Source: Candidatus Thorarchaeota archaeon (lineage in GTDB: Archaea; Asgardarchaeota; Thorarchaeia; Thorarchaeales; Thorarchaeaceae). From it: 20,983 nucleotides of DNA. The position numbers were made by a program, and so were the translations under genes. The stretch spans positions 1 through 20,983 of the forward strand of contig DAOWDY010000071.1 in the NCBI GenBank assembly GCA_030638785.1, in the 5' to 3' direction. The notes below the pieces were generated by a model, which did no database searches, was not told where the DNA came from, and was given only the letters and a program-made list of their open reading frames with translations. Shown one piece after another: positions 1 to 6,734 of the stretch (position 1 is the stretch's first letter; each line of letters opens with the position of its first letter).

Positions 1-1
1 A

Positions 2-76
2 GGTGGCAAGAGTTCCCTCCAGAGCGAAATGCTTGCAGAGATGGAACGCCTCAAGGCACTCATGAGCGGGGACTAA
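2..76 (+). CDS. 3' end of an unidentified protein (partial)
   Basis: The window opens inside a reading frame that ends at TAA 74-76. The 24 visible residues are mostly helical, with the segment EMLAEMERLKALMSGD at the end, which suggests a C-terminal helix or short coiled coil. Too little is visible to name a family. It lies on the same strand as the next two genes, but an independent TATA-like box before the 70-residue gene suggests it is a separate transcription unit. The stop codon and a plausible amphipathic helix are the only support for it being coding. Confidence 0.5.
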   Translation, partial: GGKSSLQSEMLAEMERLKALMSGD

Positions 77-160
77 TCTCCCCTCCCTCACCTCTTTATC
101 GTAATTTGCAGCTTTTTTACAGAGTCAGCAGTAGGAACTATCAATCATTCTCTTTTCGAG

Positions 161-168
161 GTTAAATA
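161..168 (+). promoter_or_regulatory. TATA-like box of the 70-residue gene
   Basis: GTTAAATA is centred about 26 bp upstream of the ATG at 190. That is the archaeal TATA-to-start distance, so the transcript is probably leaderless or nearly so. No ribosome binding site at normal spacing is needed or seen. Confidence 0.4.
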
Positions 169-189
169 CTCAGATAGAGACTGAAAGGT

Positions 190-402
190 ATGACCGAGAA
201 GAAGTGGCGATACATCGGTGGTCATCTCTACAGACTGTCAGATGTATTCGACAATGGTCGTGACGCTGTACTTCTCGCACGGATGCTGAAACAAGATCGT
301 TGTGTTGTGATTTCTAAGACGCCCGATGGAAGATGGGCTGTATACTGGAGAGCGAGGGTTGATAACCCTGCCAAACAAGAAATACCCTACACTACTGCAT
401 AA
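190..402 (+). CDS. small conserved-type hypothetical protein, 70 aa
   Basis: I do not recognise a named family. The protein is small, soluble and basic, with no signal peptide or membrane segment. Its pattern (KKWRYIGGHLYRL near the start, then a helix DAVLLARMLKQ, then strands CVVISKTPDG and WAVYWRAR) looks like the short alpha/beta proteins of archaea that place a helix before a strand pair ending in VYWR. The ATG at 190 is supported by a TATA-like box about 26 bp upstream. It precedes rpiA by 87 bp on the same strand. Composition matches its neighbours. It is probably a real gene of unknown function. Confidence 0.6.
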   Translation: MTEKKWRYIGGHLYRLSDVFDNGRDAVLLARMLKQDRCVVISKTPDGRWAVYWRARVDNPAKQEIPYTTA

Positions 403-457
403 GACCTCCCCCACACTGCCAACCCATCCTCGCTCTCCTTCCTTGAAAGGATTTTTG

Positions 458-476
458 AGTCACACTGCAGGTGACT
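458..476. promoter_or_regulatory. perfect inverted repeat upstream of rpiA
   Basis: AGTCAC and GTGACT flank the 7-base centre ACTGCAG. The repeat lies 13 bp before the GTG at 490 and 28 bp before the ATG at 505. It is dyad-symmetric enough to be a regulator site or an mRNA leader hairpin. It is not followed by a T-run, so it is not a terminator. Function is inferred from position only. Confidence 0.3.
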
Positions 477-489
477 ATTCATCACCCTA

Positions 490-1191
490 GTGAGACTTGT
501 AACGATGTCGAACGTAAAACTGAATGCTGCAAAGAGTGTAATACCATTAATACCAAAGAGCGGTGCCATAGGTCTCGGGAGCGGTTCCACTGTGGCTATC
601 TTCGCCAAGGAATTGAGTAGGCAGATTGCTGAGGGCGAGGTGGACGTTTCTGTTGTGCCGAGTTCATACCAAGCCTACCAACTTGCAGTGGATTACAAGA
701 TTCCTCTCACGAACCTTGACCTCAACCCTTCCTTGCTCATGACAGTGGATGGCGCGGATGAGGTGGACAAGGAGTTAAACTTGACCAAGGGCGGGGGTGG
801 TGCATTGTTTCAGGAGAAGATCGTGGCATCAGCATCGGAGAAGTTGATTATCATCGTTGACGAATCTAAGCTGGTAAATCATCTTGCCACACGGTTCGAG
901 ATACCAGTTGAAATCTTACCCTTCTCGCTTGGTGTTGTTCGGCAGAAAATTACATCCATGGGTATCACACCCACTGTGAGGGAGGCCCAGAGGAAGATGG
1001 GACCGGTGGTCACTGATAATGGAAACTTCATTCTGGATCTCAAGTTCCCCGAACCAATACGAAACCCTGCCAAGGTAGCGGTCGACCTGAAGATGCTACC
1101 TGGGGTCGTAGAAACTGGACTATTCATCGGGATGACTGATGAAGTACATATTGGTATGGGAGATGGAACTAGGATTATGAAAAAAGGGTAG
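490..1191 (+). CDS. rpiA: ribose-5-phosphate isomerase A
   Basis: This enzyme interconverts ribose 5-phosphate and ribulose 5-phosphate, supplying ribose for nucleotides in an organism that may lack an oxidative pentose phosphate branch. The 233-residue length is normal for RpiA. Visible signatures are the phosphate-binding loop GLGSGST (residues 28-34), TVDGADEVD (85-93) and KGGGGALFQEKIV (100-112). By family comparison the catalytic residues are Asp87, Asp90, Lys100 and Glu109. The C-terminal VDLKMLPGVVETGLF is also typical. The frame opens with GTG at 490. An in-frame ATG at 505 (MSNVKLN) is an equally plausible start, and neither has a clear Shine-Dalgarno sequence. It appears to be monocistronic, with 299 bp of non-coding sequence downstream. 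Confidence 0.95.
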   Translation: MRLVTMSNVKLNAAKSVIPLIPKSGAIGLGSGSTVAIFAKELSRQIAEGEVDVSVVPSSYQAYQLAVDYKIPLTNLDLNPSLLMTVDGADEVDKELNLTKGGGGALFQEKIVASASEKLIIIVDESKLVNHLATRFEIPVEILPFSLGVVRQKITSMGITPTVREAQRKMGPVVTDNGNFILDLKFPEPIRNPAKVAVDLKMLPGVVETGLFIGMTDEVHIGMGDGTRIMKKG

Positions 1192-1490
1192 AATCAGTCA
1201 ATTTGTATATAGACCACCATGTGCAGTGAACCTGAACACTTTGTAATCTCGTTCCAACTTTAATAAATCATAGTAAGCACATTTGATTATTATCTATTAG
1301 TACATGTGAGTCAACAACACTGTTCACATTTTCCTATTTAAAGGACTCTTGCTTTACACAATCCAGCTAAAGGGGTATGTGCAAATAATGTACGTTTTTT
1401 TATATCGACTTTGAGTAAATTCATTGTTGAAAAACATGACTGGTTGAACCTCTACCGGCCATTGTGATTTACAAGGAGATAACAAAGACA
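1192..1490. other. AT-rich non-coding stretch before the first tiny peptide gene
   Basis: I find no gene or RNA here. There is a T-rich TATA-like stretch at 1395-1404 (TTTTTTATAT), which could drive the peptide gene with a leader of about 60 nt. A second TATTTAAA-type box lies near 1335. A Shine-Dalgarno sequence AAGGAG sits at 1473-1478, 12 nt before the ATG at 1491. Confidence 0.4.
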
Positions 1491-1592
1491 ATGAATCGTA
1501 TTAATTATCAAGATCCTCACAGCCCAAACGACGATGAACCATTCCTACGACTAATTCCAAATGATCCTGGAACTGATGGGGATCCATACTAA
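1491..1592 (+). CDS. 33-residue acidic Pro/Asn/Asp peptide ending in DPY
   Basis: This gene is too short for routine gene calling. ATG 1491 is preceded by AAGGAG (12-nt spacing), and TAA at 1590-1592 is followed 15 bp later by a terminator-like hairpin, so it looks like a complete small transcription unit. The peptide starts MNRINYQDPHSP, contains NDDEPFLRLIP and then NDPGTDGDPY at the C-terminus. It is acidic, proline-rich and has no Cys and no membrane segment. The NDD(E)P...F.L.P...DPY arrangement recurs in the 47-residue peptide encoded on the other side of the 678-residue gene (3825-3968, - strand). Their leaders also share GGAGATAA. I infer a paralogous peptide family. A role as a modified-peptide precursor, ligand or regulator is unproven. 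Confidence 0.55.
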   Translation: MNRINYQDPHSPNDDEPFLRLIPNDPGTDGDPY

Positions 1593-1607
1593 AACCAATC
1601 AACTATA

Positions 1608-1640
1608 CCGGGAAATTCCCGGTCCTTTCCTTTTTATTTC
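1608..1640 (+). terminator. hairpin plus T-rich tract after the tiny peptide gene
   Basis: CCGGGA (1608-1613) and TCCCGG (1617-1622) form a 6-bp stem with a 3-nt loop. It is followed by the pyrimidine/T-rich tract TCCTTTCCTTTTTATTTC. It sits between the 33-residue peptide gene and the 678-residue gene, so it could end the peptide transcript or attenuate read-through into the large gene. Confidence 0.55.
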
Positions 1641-1688
1641 CGCTCTCAAGCGATAACTCTTTACCTCGTTCTGTAAACTATCAAGTGG

Positions 1689-3725
1689 GTGCAAGACTTG
1701 AACAATCAAATCAGGTTATCAAAGGTCTGGTTACCTGATGGTAGTATTGTCAGTGCCAATCTTGTCTATCGCGACAGGCCAATCCTGATCTTGGAGTCCG
1801 GAGAGGAAATTGTTGATGACAAGAGTGAAATCACATATGAGATGACCCATGAGTTTATTGTGGATGAGAAGAGCGAAACAAGGCAAGTACCTTTGTCGAA
1901 GCCAGTTCGGGTCTATTTGACACCTCGAATTTCTGTTACGAGAAAATACTCCAAAGATGCAAAAGAAGACGATTTGGATATCTATCCTCCATCAAGTAAT
2001 GGATTCTATGGACGACTTGTGAGAGGAAAAACAGATGCGCTATATATTTTGAACAAGCTCGTAGATGATAGTATTTATTGGTTAACAATTATTCAGACCG
2101 GCACAAACAACATCTATGAGAGTCACAGAATCAAACCCTACGAGATTGATGTTATCAGATTGAAAACCTACTCAGAACACTTTCATGAACTTATATCCTC
2201 ACTATATTCTGGTAAAGATTCAGATGCAATACAGAATGAAATCTTGGGTGTTATTGATACAGTTGAATTAACTTGGTCAGATATACACAAGATTACTGGG
2301 GGATTAGTCCCTCCAAATTTTACTAGGACTAAGAACAATAGAGAAATCTTGAAACAGCTTGTTCCAATTGACAAATTCGTAGAAGACACTCAAGAGGAAG
2401 TCTTGGCATTCTTGATTTGGACCGCAAAAGATTTGATGCCGCAAAATGAACTCGTTGAGTTTGCAGATCAAACCTATGTTTTACCACTTTTCAGGGCTCT
2501 ATTCTTAAGCCATCTTCGATTCATATTGGATGAAAAAGCACCTCCCTCTTATTCAAAGATTATAGATGAAGTTTTAGTTAGTAAAGTCAAAACTACACCA
2601 ATACTCCGAGAAGAGCGCCTGAAATGGAATCTTGCCGCAAAACTAAGATATCAACTTCAGGATATTACTCCTGATTGGCAAAGCGAACTGATAGAGATAG
2701 TCCAATCTTTGAACAAATCAAATGAAATCATCACTGTTTATCCGATACCTAAATCATCTGCAAAGAACCACAGAGCCCAAAGAACGCGCCTCCTAATGTG
2801 GGATTTAGGACTTAGATTAAAAGCACATATCAGACCTCGGTCTATAGGACTAAGGGAAATTGTTTATGTTGGAGCTGCGCATAGATGGCCCCATTGGCAT
2901 CTTTCATCATCTCTTAGATTAGGTCCCGTTGACACTCGGTCACCATATATGCAAGCAATGGTCATGCCTCCTTCAGCAGCTGAGAGAGTAAAGCGGGTAT
3001 TACCATCTGTATATGATATCGAATGGTCAATTCATAGGTTTAACACAAACCTCTACAGAAAATCACTGAAGAAATGGATCATTCGTGAAGATGCAATCAT
3101 TCAATCATTCGATGGAAAGAAAACTTTGAAGAATCTAAAAAATGAATTTGGATGCTGGAAAGGAACTTCTCCGTACCAAATCAAACAAGCGGAAGCCAGA
3201 CTCCTTGACATGGCAAATACATTGTTCTATCTTTCTGATTTAGAAACAAAAGGTGGCGAAGATTATTGGAAGACTGACAATATTTCAAGTAGGAATGCTT
3301 TGACTAAACTAAGGGATATGGGAATAATTGAAACATCATATTGGTATGATGATTATAGACGAAGATTGAATCCACTTTATATATCTCTTGAAGGCAGCGA
3401 ATCCAAAGTATGTTCAGTTACATCATCTTTGATAAAGAACGTTCCAACAGCATTAGCAAGAATAGCAGAAGGCGGTTCTATATCCCTAGTAGCCATTCGA
3501 ATTCCTAGGGAAAATACTAAGAACTTCATTGATAAGATATCACTAGCTTGCAGAAATGAAGGCCTAAGAATAAAGAGTGAACCTCTCTCAACACATCGTA
3601 ATTACTCAGTTGATTTGTACCAAAGACTTCTAAATGCCGATGGCAGCTGGAATAGCGATGTTCCTGGATTGCTTTCTCAAATCAGATCTATACCTAAATC
3701 AAGCAACGAACTTCAAGACATGTAA
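1689..3725 (+). CDS. large orphan protein, 678 aa, with a C-terminal winged-helix-like segment
   Basis: I do not recognise this protein. It has no signal peptide and no clear membrane span. Residues 1-60 look like a beta-rich domain (KVWLPDGSIVSANLVY, then DRPILILESGEEIVDD). The middle (about 170-360) is helical. Around residue 395 lies an aromatic/His-rich segment (GAAHRWPHWHLSSSLRLG) with the look of a conserved core. About 540-600 resembles a winged helix (NISSRNALTKLRDMGIIE followed by a basic YRRRL wing). The tail (about 610-678) is alpha/beta. The GTG at 1689 is the frame start, without a good ribosome binding site. Base composition is visibly more AT-rich than rpiA or the - strand genes on the right, which suggests acquisition. 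Its only close neighbours are the two related DPY peptides, one on each side. Confidence 0.75.
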   Translation: MQDLNNQIRLSKVWLPDGSIVSANLVYRDRPILILESGEEIVDDKSEITYEMTHEFIVDEKSETRQVPLSKPVRVYLTPRISVTRKYSKDAKEDDLDIYPPSSNGFYGRLVRGKTDALYILNKLVDDSIYWLTIIQTGTNNIYESHRIKPYEIDVIRLKTYSEHFHELISSLYSGKDSDAIQNEILGVIDTVELTWSDIHKITGGLVPPNFTRTKNNREILKQLVPIDKFVEDTQEEVLAFLIWTAKDLMPQNELVEFADQTYVLPLFRALFLSHLRFILDEKAPPSYSKIIDEVLVSKVKTTPILREERLKWNLAAKLRYQLQDITPDWQSELIEIVQSLNKSNEIITVYPIPKSSAKNHRAQRTRLLMWDLGLRLKAHIRPRSIGLREIVYVGAAHRWPHWHLSSSLRLGPVDTRSPYMQAMVMPPSAAERVKRVLPSVYDIEWSIHRFNTNLYRKSLKKWIIREDAIIQSFDGKKTLKNLKNEFGCWKGTSPYQIKQAEARLLDMANTLFYLSDLETKGGEDYWKTDNISSRNALTKLRDMGIIETSYWYDDYRRRLNPLYISLEGSESKVCSVTSSLIKNVPTALARIAEGGSISLVAIRIPRENTKNFIDKISLACRNEGLRIKSEPLSTHRNYSVDLYQRLLNADGSWNSDVPGLLSQIRSIPKSSNELQDM

Positions 3726-3771
3726 TTAATCGTAAAAAATACTTTCACAGCTAGTTACACAAAATGAAATA

Positions 3772-3805
3772 CAAAAAGACGAATTTGCCAGGATTGACCT
3801 GGCAA
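3772..3805 (-). terminator. hairpin plus T-run after the 47-residue peptide gene
   Basis: Read on the - strand, an 8-bp stem (TTGCCAGG/CCTGGCAA, + positions 3785-3792 and 3798-3805) with a 5-nt loop lies 19 bp after the TGA of the peptide gene. It is followed by AATTCGTCTTTTTG. This is a good candidate terminator for the small gene, and it also separates it from the convergent 678-residue gene. Confidence 0.55.
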
Positions 3806-3824
3806 GAAGAAAGATTCGTTAGAA

Positions 3825-3968
3825 TCAATATGGATCGTCGTTAGGATTGCCGGGAGCCAATGCGAACGAGTATGGATCATCATTAGGATTGCCGGGAGCC
3901 AATACGAACGAGTATGGGTCCGGTTCTTCGTGATCTGGTCTTGCGGGAGGTCGTAGTAATCTAATCAT
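3825..3968 (-). CDS. 47-residue peptide with a tandem 14-residue repeat ending in DPY
   Basis: ATG at 3968 reads to TGA at 3825. The peptide begins MIRLLRPPARPDHEEPD and then contains two copies of PYSF(V/A)LAPGNPNDD followed by a closing PY, so DPY occurs three times, the last at the C-terminus. The two 42-bp units differ at three positions: two are synonymous (AAT/AAC, GAT/GAC) and one gives Val/Ala, a pattern expected of a translated gene. AGGAG lies 14 nt upstream, a long spacing, and a terminator follows. A basic N-terminal part plus an acidic repeated C-terminal part is reminiscent of leader/core peptide precursors, but no known modification enzyme is recognisable nearby. It shares the NDD-P-F-L-P...DPY pattern with the 33-residue peptide at 1491. 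Confidence 0.6.
   Translation of the reverse strand: MIRLLRPPARPDHEEPDPYSFVLAPGNPNDDPYSFALAPGNPNDDPY
3839..3922 (-). repeat. two tandem 42-bp units inside the 47-residue peptide gene
   Basis: Two adjacent 42-bp units, in phase with the reading frame, each encode 14 residues (core LAPGNPNDD). Exact unit borders can be shifted because the repeat is preceded by GACCCATAC-type and followed by GATCCATAT-type sequence. There are only three mismatches between units. This is a coding repeat, not a CRISPR array or an intergenic element. Confidence 0.7.
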
Positions 3969-3988
3969 TGGTTATCATTTATCTCCTA

Positions 3989-4017
3989 GCCGAGAATTCG
4001 ACAGTTATCGAATCGGC
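3989..4017 (-). promoter_or_regulatory. hairpin directly upstream of the Shine-Dalgarno of the 47-residue peptide gene
   Basis: On the - strand GCCGA-TTCGA pairs with TCGAA-TCGGC around a 6-nt loop, with a 3-nt bulge (+ positions 3989-4017). It ends two bases before the AGGAG at 3987-3983. A 10-bp leader stem abutting the ribosome binding site is a plausible translational control element or protein site. No known riboswitch consensus is seen. Confidence 0.4.
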
Positions 4018-4274
4018 TTTCTGATAATTGATACATTACAAGAATCGATGATTTTGCCCTGAAATCGAGTGACAAAGTTGACTTCAAAAAGTGAAAATGA
4101 ACTGCAAATATTCTCGAAAACTATGTGCACCTTAAATTGGGAATCACGACATCGATTTATAGGGGAGATTTGAACTGACGCAACCACGAAATGCAAAAAA
4201 ACTATTTCTGAATAGTACGAAACAGGCGTCCAGATACTGTGAAATCAATCATATTATCCAGTTTTTTCACTTTT
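4018..4274. other. AT-rich stretch without a convincing gene
   Basis: A 63-codon - strand frame (4005-4196) runs through here, but it lacks family resemblance and typical codon choice. I see no RNA gene. The stretch must hold the promoter of the 47-residue peptide gene and the 3' end region of the LURP-one-like gene. Confidence 0.4.
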
Positions 4275-4868
4275 TCACATAAATAGACCCATAATTATGA
4301 AGAAAATAATGAGAATTGGGACCACAATCAGACAGGCAATGAGTCCACAGCCACACCCCTTGCCCTTGAAGAACACACGATCTATCACAAGCGCTGACGT
4401 AATTGCATGTAATGGATCCATGAATTCGCCAACGGTTATCTTGTATGTGTCCCGAAGCGAGAATATTTTCTTATCAAGTCTAAAGGCAAACCGACCCGTC
4501 GGAGTAGCTGCCTCAAAGCCCCACGGAAGGATTCCGCCCTGCGCCTTGACAACTTCATTATGATAGAGAATCTTGAAGTTCTTGAAGATGGCAATCCAGG
4601 GTCTCGAGAGGATAGCAACTAGATTTCCTTGTGCATCAAGTATCTTGAAGGTGAAGTCAAAGAACCCACCCTTGGCAGTAAGCACCCTGTTCCCATACAT
4701 ATCCTCAATATGCATAGTCGACCTCAAAATACTAAACCAAGTCTGTCGTGCCACAGCCAACTGTTCCCCAGTCCGCTCATCAAATATCTCATAGACCGGA
4801 CGAAGCGAAATTACCTTTTGATGGACTTTGTAATCATATAACGAATCTCTAGGATAGTTGTCTTCCAC
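4275..4868 (-). CDS. LURP-one-related / scramblase-like protein with C-terminal membrane anchor
   Basis: The first 165 residues form the repeating beta-strand/hairpin pattern of the LURP-one (Tubby/scramblase-like) fold: VISLRPVYEIFDERTGEQL, then GGFFDFTFKILDAQGNLVAIL, then FRLDKKIFSLRDTYKITV and the closing helix HAITSALVIDRVFF. This fold is a 12-stranded beta barrel around a central helix. Archaeal and bacterial members are mostly uncharacterised and probably bind membranes or lipids. Residues 168-175 (KGKGCGCG) lead into a hydrophobic span at about 174-196, so the barrel is tail-anchored with the barrel on the cytoplasmic side (inferred). The length is normal for the domain plus one anchor. 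It is divergent from the CPBP protease gene. The four-residue CGCG at the membrane edge is unusual and could be a metal or lipid attachment site. Confidence 0.75.
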   Translation of the reverse strand: MEDNYPRDSLYDYKVHQKVISLRPVYEIFDERTGEQLAVARQTWFSILRSTMHIEDMYGNRVLTAKGGFFDFTFKILDAQGNLVAILSRPWIAIFKNFKILYHNEVVKAQGGILPWGFEAATPTGRFAFRLDKKIFSLRDTYKITVGEFMDPLHAITSALVIDRVFFKGKGCGCGLIACLIVVPILIIFFIIMGLFM

Positions 4869-4938
4869 GCGAACGCACCCATACTTCGAAGGATTGAAAC
4901 CATATAAACTGAGCCCACATTTTTCACATATTTTCGGA

Positions 4939-4948
4939 GTTTAAATTG
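4939..4948 (+). promoter_or_regulatory. TATA-like box of the CPBP protease gene
   Basis: GTTTAAATTG lies about 25 bp upstream of GTG 4968 and about 58 bp upstream of ATG 5001. This would start the transcript close to 4968. It is compatible with a leaderless GTG start or with a leader of about 33 nt that carries the AAGGAG before 5001. Confidence 0.4.
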
Positions 4949-5000
4949 AGTAATCTATGATACTACTGTGGTCGAAGATTCTACCAAGGAGTATACTCCA

Positions 5001-5927
5001 ATGACAATCGTAGTTGAAGAAGTAAAGCCGTCTGAGGAACAACCCTCTGAACAGCCGTATATCCATTTGTGGCCTCTCACAATGGTCATGTTCACAGTCG
5101 CCCTGATATGGAGACTTGTCGATGTTTTTGCACTTGGTTTGGGCGATACATGGTTGAACATATTTCCCTCAAAGCTAGGACCTCTCTTAGTCATGGTATT
5201 TGTCCTCTGGAAAGTCTATGATAGAGGGTCCATGCAGAAACTGCTTGGTCTTGTGAATTCAAACTTTCGCGCTCAATTGATAATTGGACTAATCTTAGGA
5301 GTGTCTTTCTACCTCTGTATTGATGTTCTTGGATCTGTGATTTACAACTCAATAGTGAATCCTGCATATGATCTGACTCTCACTATAGTCACACCTGATC
5401 TTCTCTGGTATACATTCATCTTTTTCTTTGTGAATGCTGTCTTTGAAGAAACTCTGTTCAGAGGTTTGCTCCAGAACACCTTCAAGACAAAAATGTCTGT
5501 AGGTAGATCTATTCTGTTTTCAGCAGCAATCTTTGGTGTGTGGCATGCGGTTTGGCCTGTTGTTAATGGAGCACCATTTTCTGAGTTCGTATCGATGATT
5601 ATTCTATCTGGAATATTGGGAGCGTTCTTTGGAGTCTTCTACGAGAAATTCTCAGGAGGAAGAACTCTCATCGGAACAATTGCCTGTCATACTTTGATTA
5701 ATTTCCTGAATGAAAACTTCAAGATTGGTGCAGATGTTTCAACACAAGGTCCCGATTTTGTCTTCAGTGATCCTGTTTTCCTGCTGGTATCTATCGTTAT
5801 TTTCTTCGGAATGATGATTTTCTATTTCACATTCTCATCAAAGTATAGAGTCGAACAAGTAGAAACACTAGGTACGAGAGTGAAAGACAATCTATCAACC
5901 GCTTTTAGAAATAAAGAAAATAAGTAA
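5001..5927 (+). CDS. CPBP-family intramembrane metalloprotease (Rce1/CAAX-protease-like)
   Basis: This multi-pass membrane protein carries the three CPBP (Abi) motifs: EETLFRG (Glu149, Glu150, Arg154 counted from ATG 5001), FGVWH (Phe178, His182) and HTLIN (His230, Asn234). In the family the Glu pair and the histidines form the metal-binding glutamate intramembrane protease site. Members cleave prenylated or other membrane substrates, and the substrate here is unknown. About seven hydrophobic spans surround the motifs. The start is chosen at ATG 5001 because AAGGAG sits 9 nt upstream. The frame extends to a GTG at 4968 (11 more acidic residues), which would be leaderless. The 7-TM gene follows after 22 bp and is probably co-transcribed. 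Confidence 0.85.
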   Translation: MTIVVEEVKPSEEQPSEQPYIHLWPLTMVMFTVALIWRLVDVFALGLGDTWLNIFPSKLGPLLVMVFVLWKVYDRGSMQKLLGLVNSNFRAQLIIGLILGVSFYLCIDVLGSVIYNSIVNPAYDLTLTIVTPDLLWYTFIFFFVNAVFEETLFRGLLQNTFKTKMSVGRSILFSAAIFGVWHAVWPVVNGAPFSEFVSMIILSGILGAFFGVFYEKFSGGRTLIGTIACHTLINFLNENFKIGADVSTQGPDFVFSDPVFLLVSIVIFFGMMIFYFTFSSKYRVEQVETLGTRVKDNLSTAFRNKENK

Positions 5928-5949
5928 ATTAAAGGAGAGATGTAGAAAA

Positions 5950-6627
5950 ATGCAATTTACAATCGAACTAACTTTCTGGTCTGGAATTTTAGCGGGTATC
6001 ATTGCCATAATAGGTGGGATTTACCTAGCTTACCTTTGGCGCAACCAATCTACCCGCTTAATGACAGATCTACCACTAGTATTCGCGTTTTCGTTCATAC
6101 TGCAAGGTGTGAACATGTTCATGCTATCGTCAATGAATGCAGGAATTCTTCCTGACACATTGGAAGTATTCAAAATTCGTACATTTGTCATAGGGGGATC
6201 AGTGTTTCCATTCTTGACTATCATCATGCACATCTGGCTTTCGAAATATCGTAAATACTTCAAGTATACCCTATCTGTTTCAATCGCATATTGGATAATT
6301 GTGACGCTCATTGGAACATCTGCATCAATGATTATGATTCTAGTGATGCCAATATTGATTGTCGTGATGTTTGGAATGATTCTCACATTTGCTATTACCT
6401 ATAAGACTGGTCGACTGAAGGAGGTTCGCAGCGGTCTTATCTTGATAGCAATGGCATTCATGGCATTCAGCCAGCTAACTAAAGTATCACTCATGGCCAT
6501 GGGTCTCAGTTTCATAGCTGATACTGCAAGCACCTTTGGTACATTCTTGATAGTATTAGCTGTAGCAAATCCATGGAAGAAGACCGTCAAAGAAGCAGAT
6601 CCTCCGGTACAGGAAGTCTATGCCTAG
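5950..6627 (+). CDS. seven-span membrane protein of unknown function
   Basis: The 225-residue protein is almost entirely hydrophobic, with likely spans near residues 8-29, 40-60, 78-97, 104-122, 125-150, 158-175 and 180-206. It has short basic connecting loops and a hydrophilic tail. The arrangement resembles the 7-TM sensor modules that precede histidine kinases, but no kinase or other effector domain is attached. I cannot name a family. AAAGGAG lies 12 nt before the ATG. It starts 22 bp after the CPBP protease gene and ends just before a strong terminator hairpin, so the two form a probable operon. The 7-TM protein could be a partner or substrate of the protease (inference from context only). 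Confidence 0.7.
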   Translation: MQFTIELTFWSGILAGIIAIIGGIYLAYLWRNQSTRLMTDLPLVFAFSFILQGVNMFMLSSMNAGILPDTLEVFKIRTFVIGGSVFPFLTIIMHIWLSKYRKYFKYTLSVSIAYWIIVTLIGTSASMIMILVMPILIVVMFGMILTFAITYKTGRLKEVRSGLILIAMAFMAFSQLTKVSLMAMGLSFIADTASTFGTFLIVLAVANPWKKTVKEADPPVQEVYA

Positions 6628-6638
6628 AAAAACAAGCA

Positions 6639-6668
6639 ACGTCAAGGCCTTTTTTTGAGCCTTGACGT
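6639..6668. terminator. strong hairpin between convergent genes
   Basis: ACGTCAAGGC and GCCTTGACGT form a perfect 10-bp stem around the loop CTTTTTTTGA. A further T-run follows at 6675-6681. It lies between the + strand 7-TM gene (stop 6627) and the - strand GH3 gene (stop 6735) and probably ends the + strand operon. It may also act on the other strand. Confidence 0.6.
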
Positions 6669-6734
6669 CTGAGTATTTTTTGGATTCGCTGAGTATATTC
6701 CTCTGGAGAGGTTATCTTAACAAAGCCATACTTC

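Noticed and set aside
387..608. 73-codon - strand frame over the rpiA start
   Set aside because: It overlaps the rpiA coding sequence and the inverted repeat and has no recognisable features.
3839..3922. Two 42-bp repeats as a mini CRISPR array
   Set aside because: The units are directly adjacent with no spacers, in frame, and differ by silent changes, so they are coding repeats.
4005..4196. 63-codon - strand frame
   Set aside because: No family resemblance, no ribosome binding site, and it overlaps the leader hairpin of the peptide gene.
4297..4841. Three + strand frames opposite the LURP-one-like gene
   Set aside because: They are antisense shadows. Only the - strand frame shows the fold pattern and membrane anchor.
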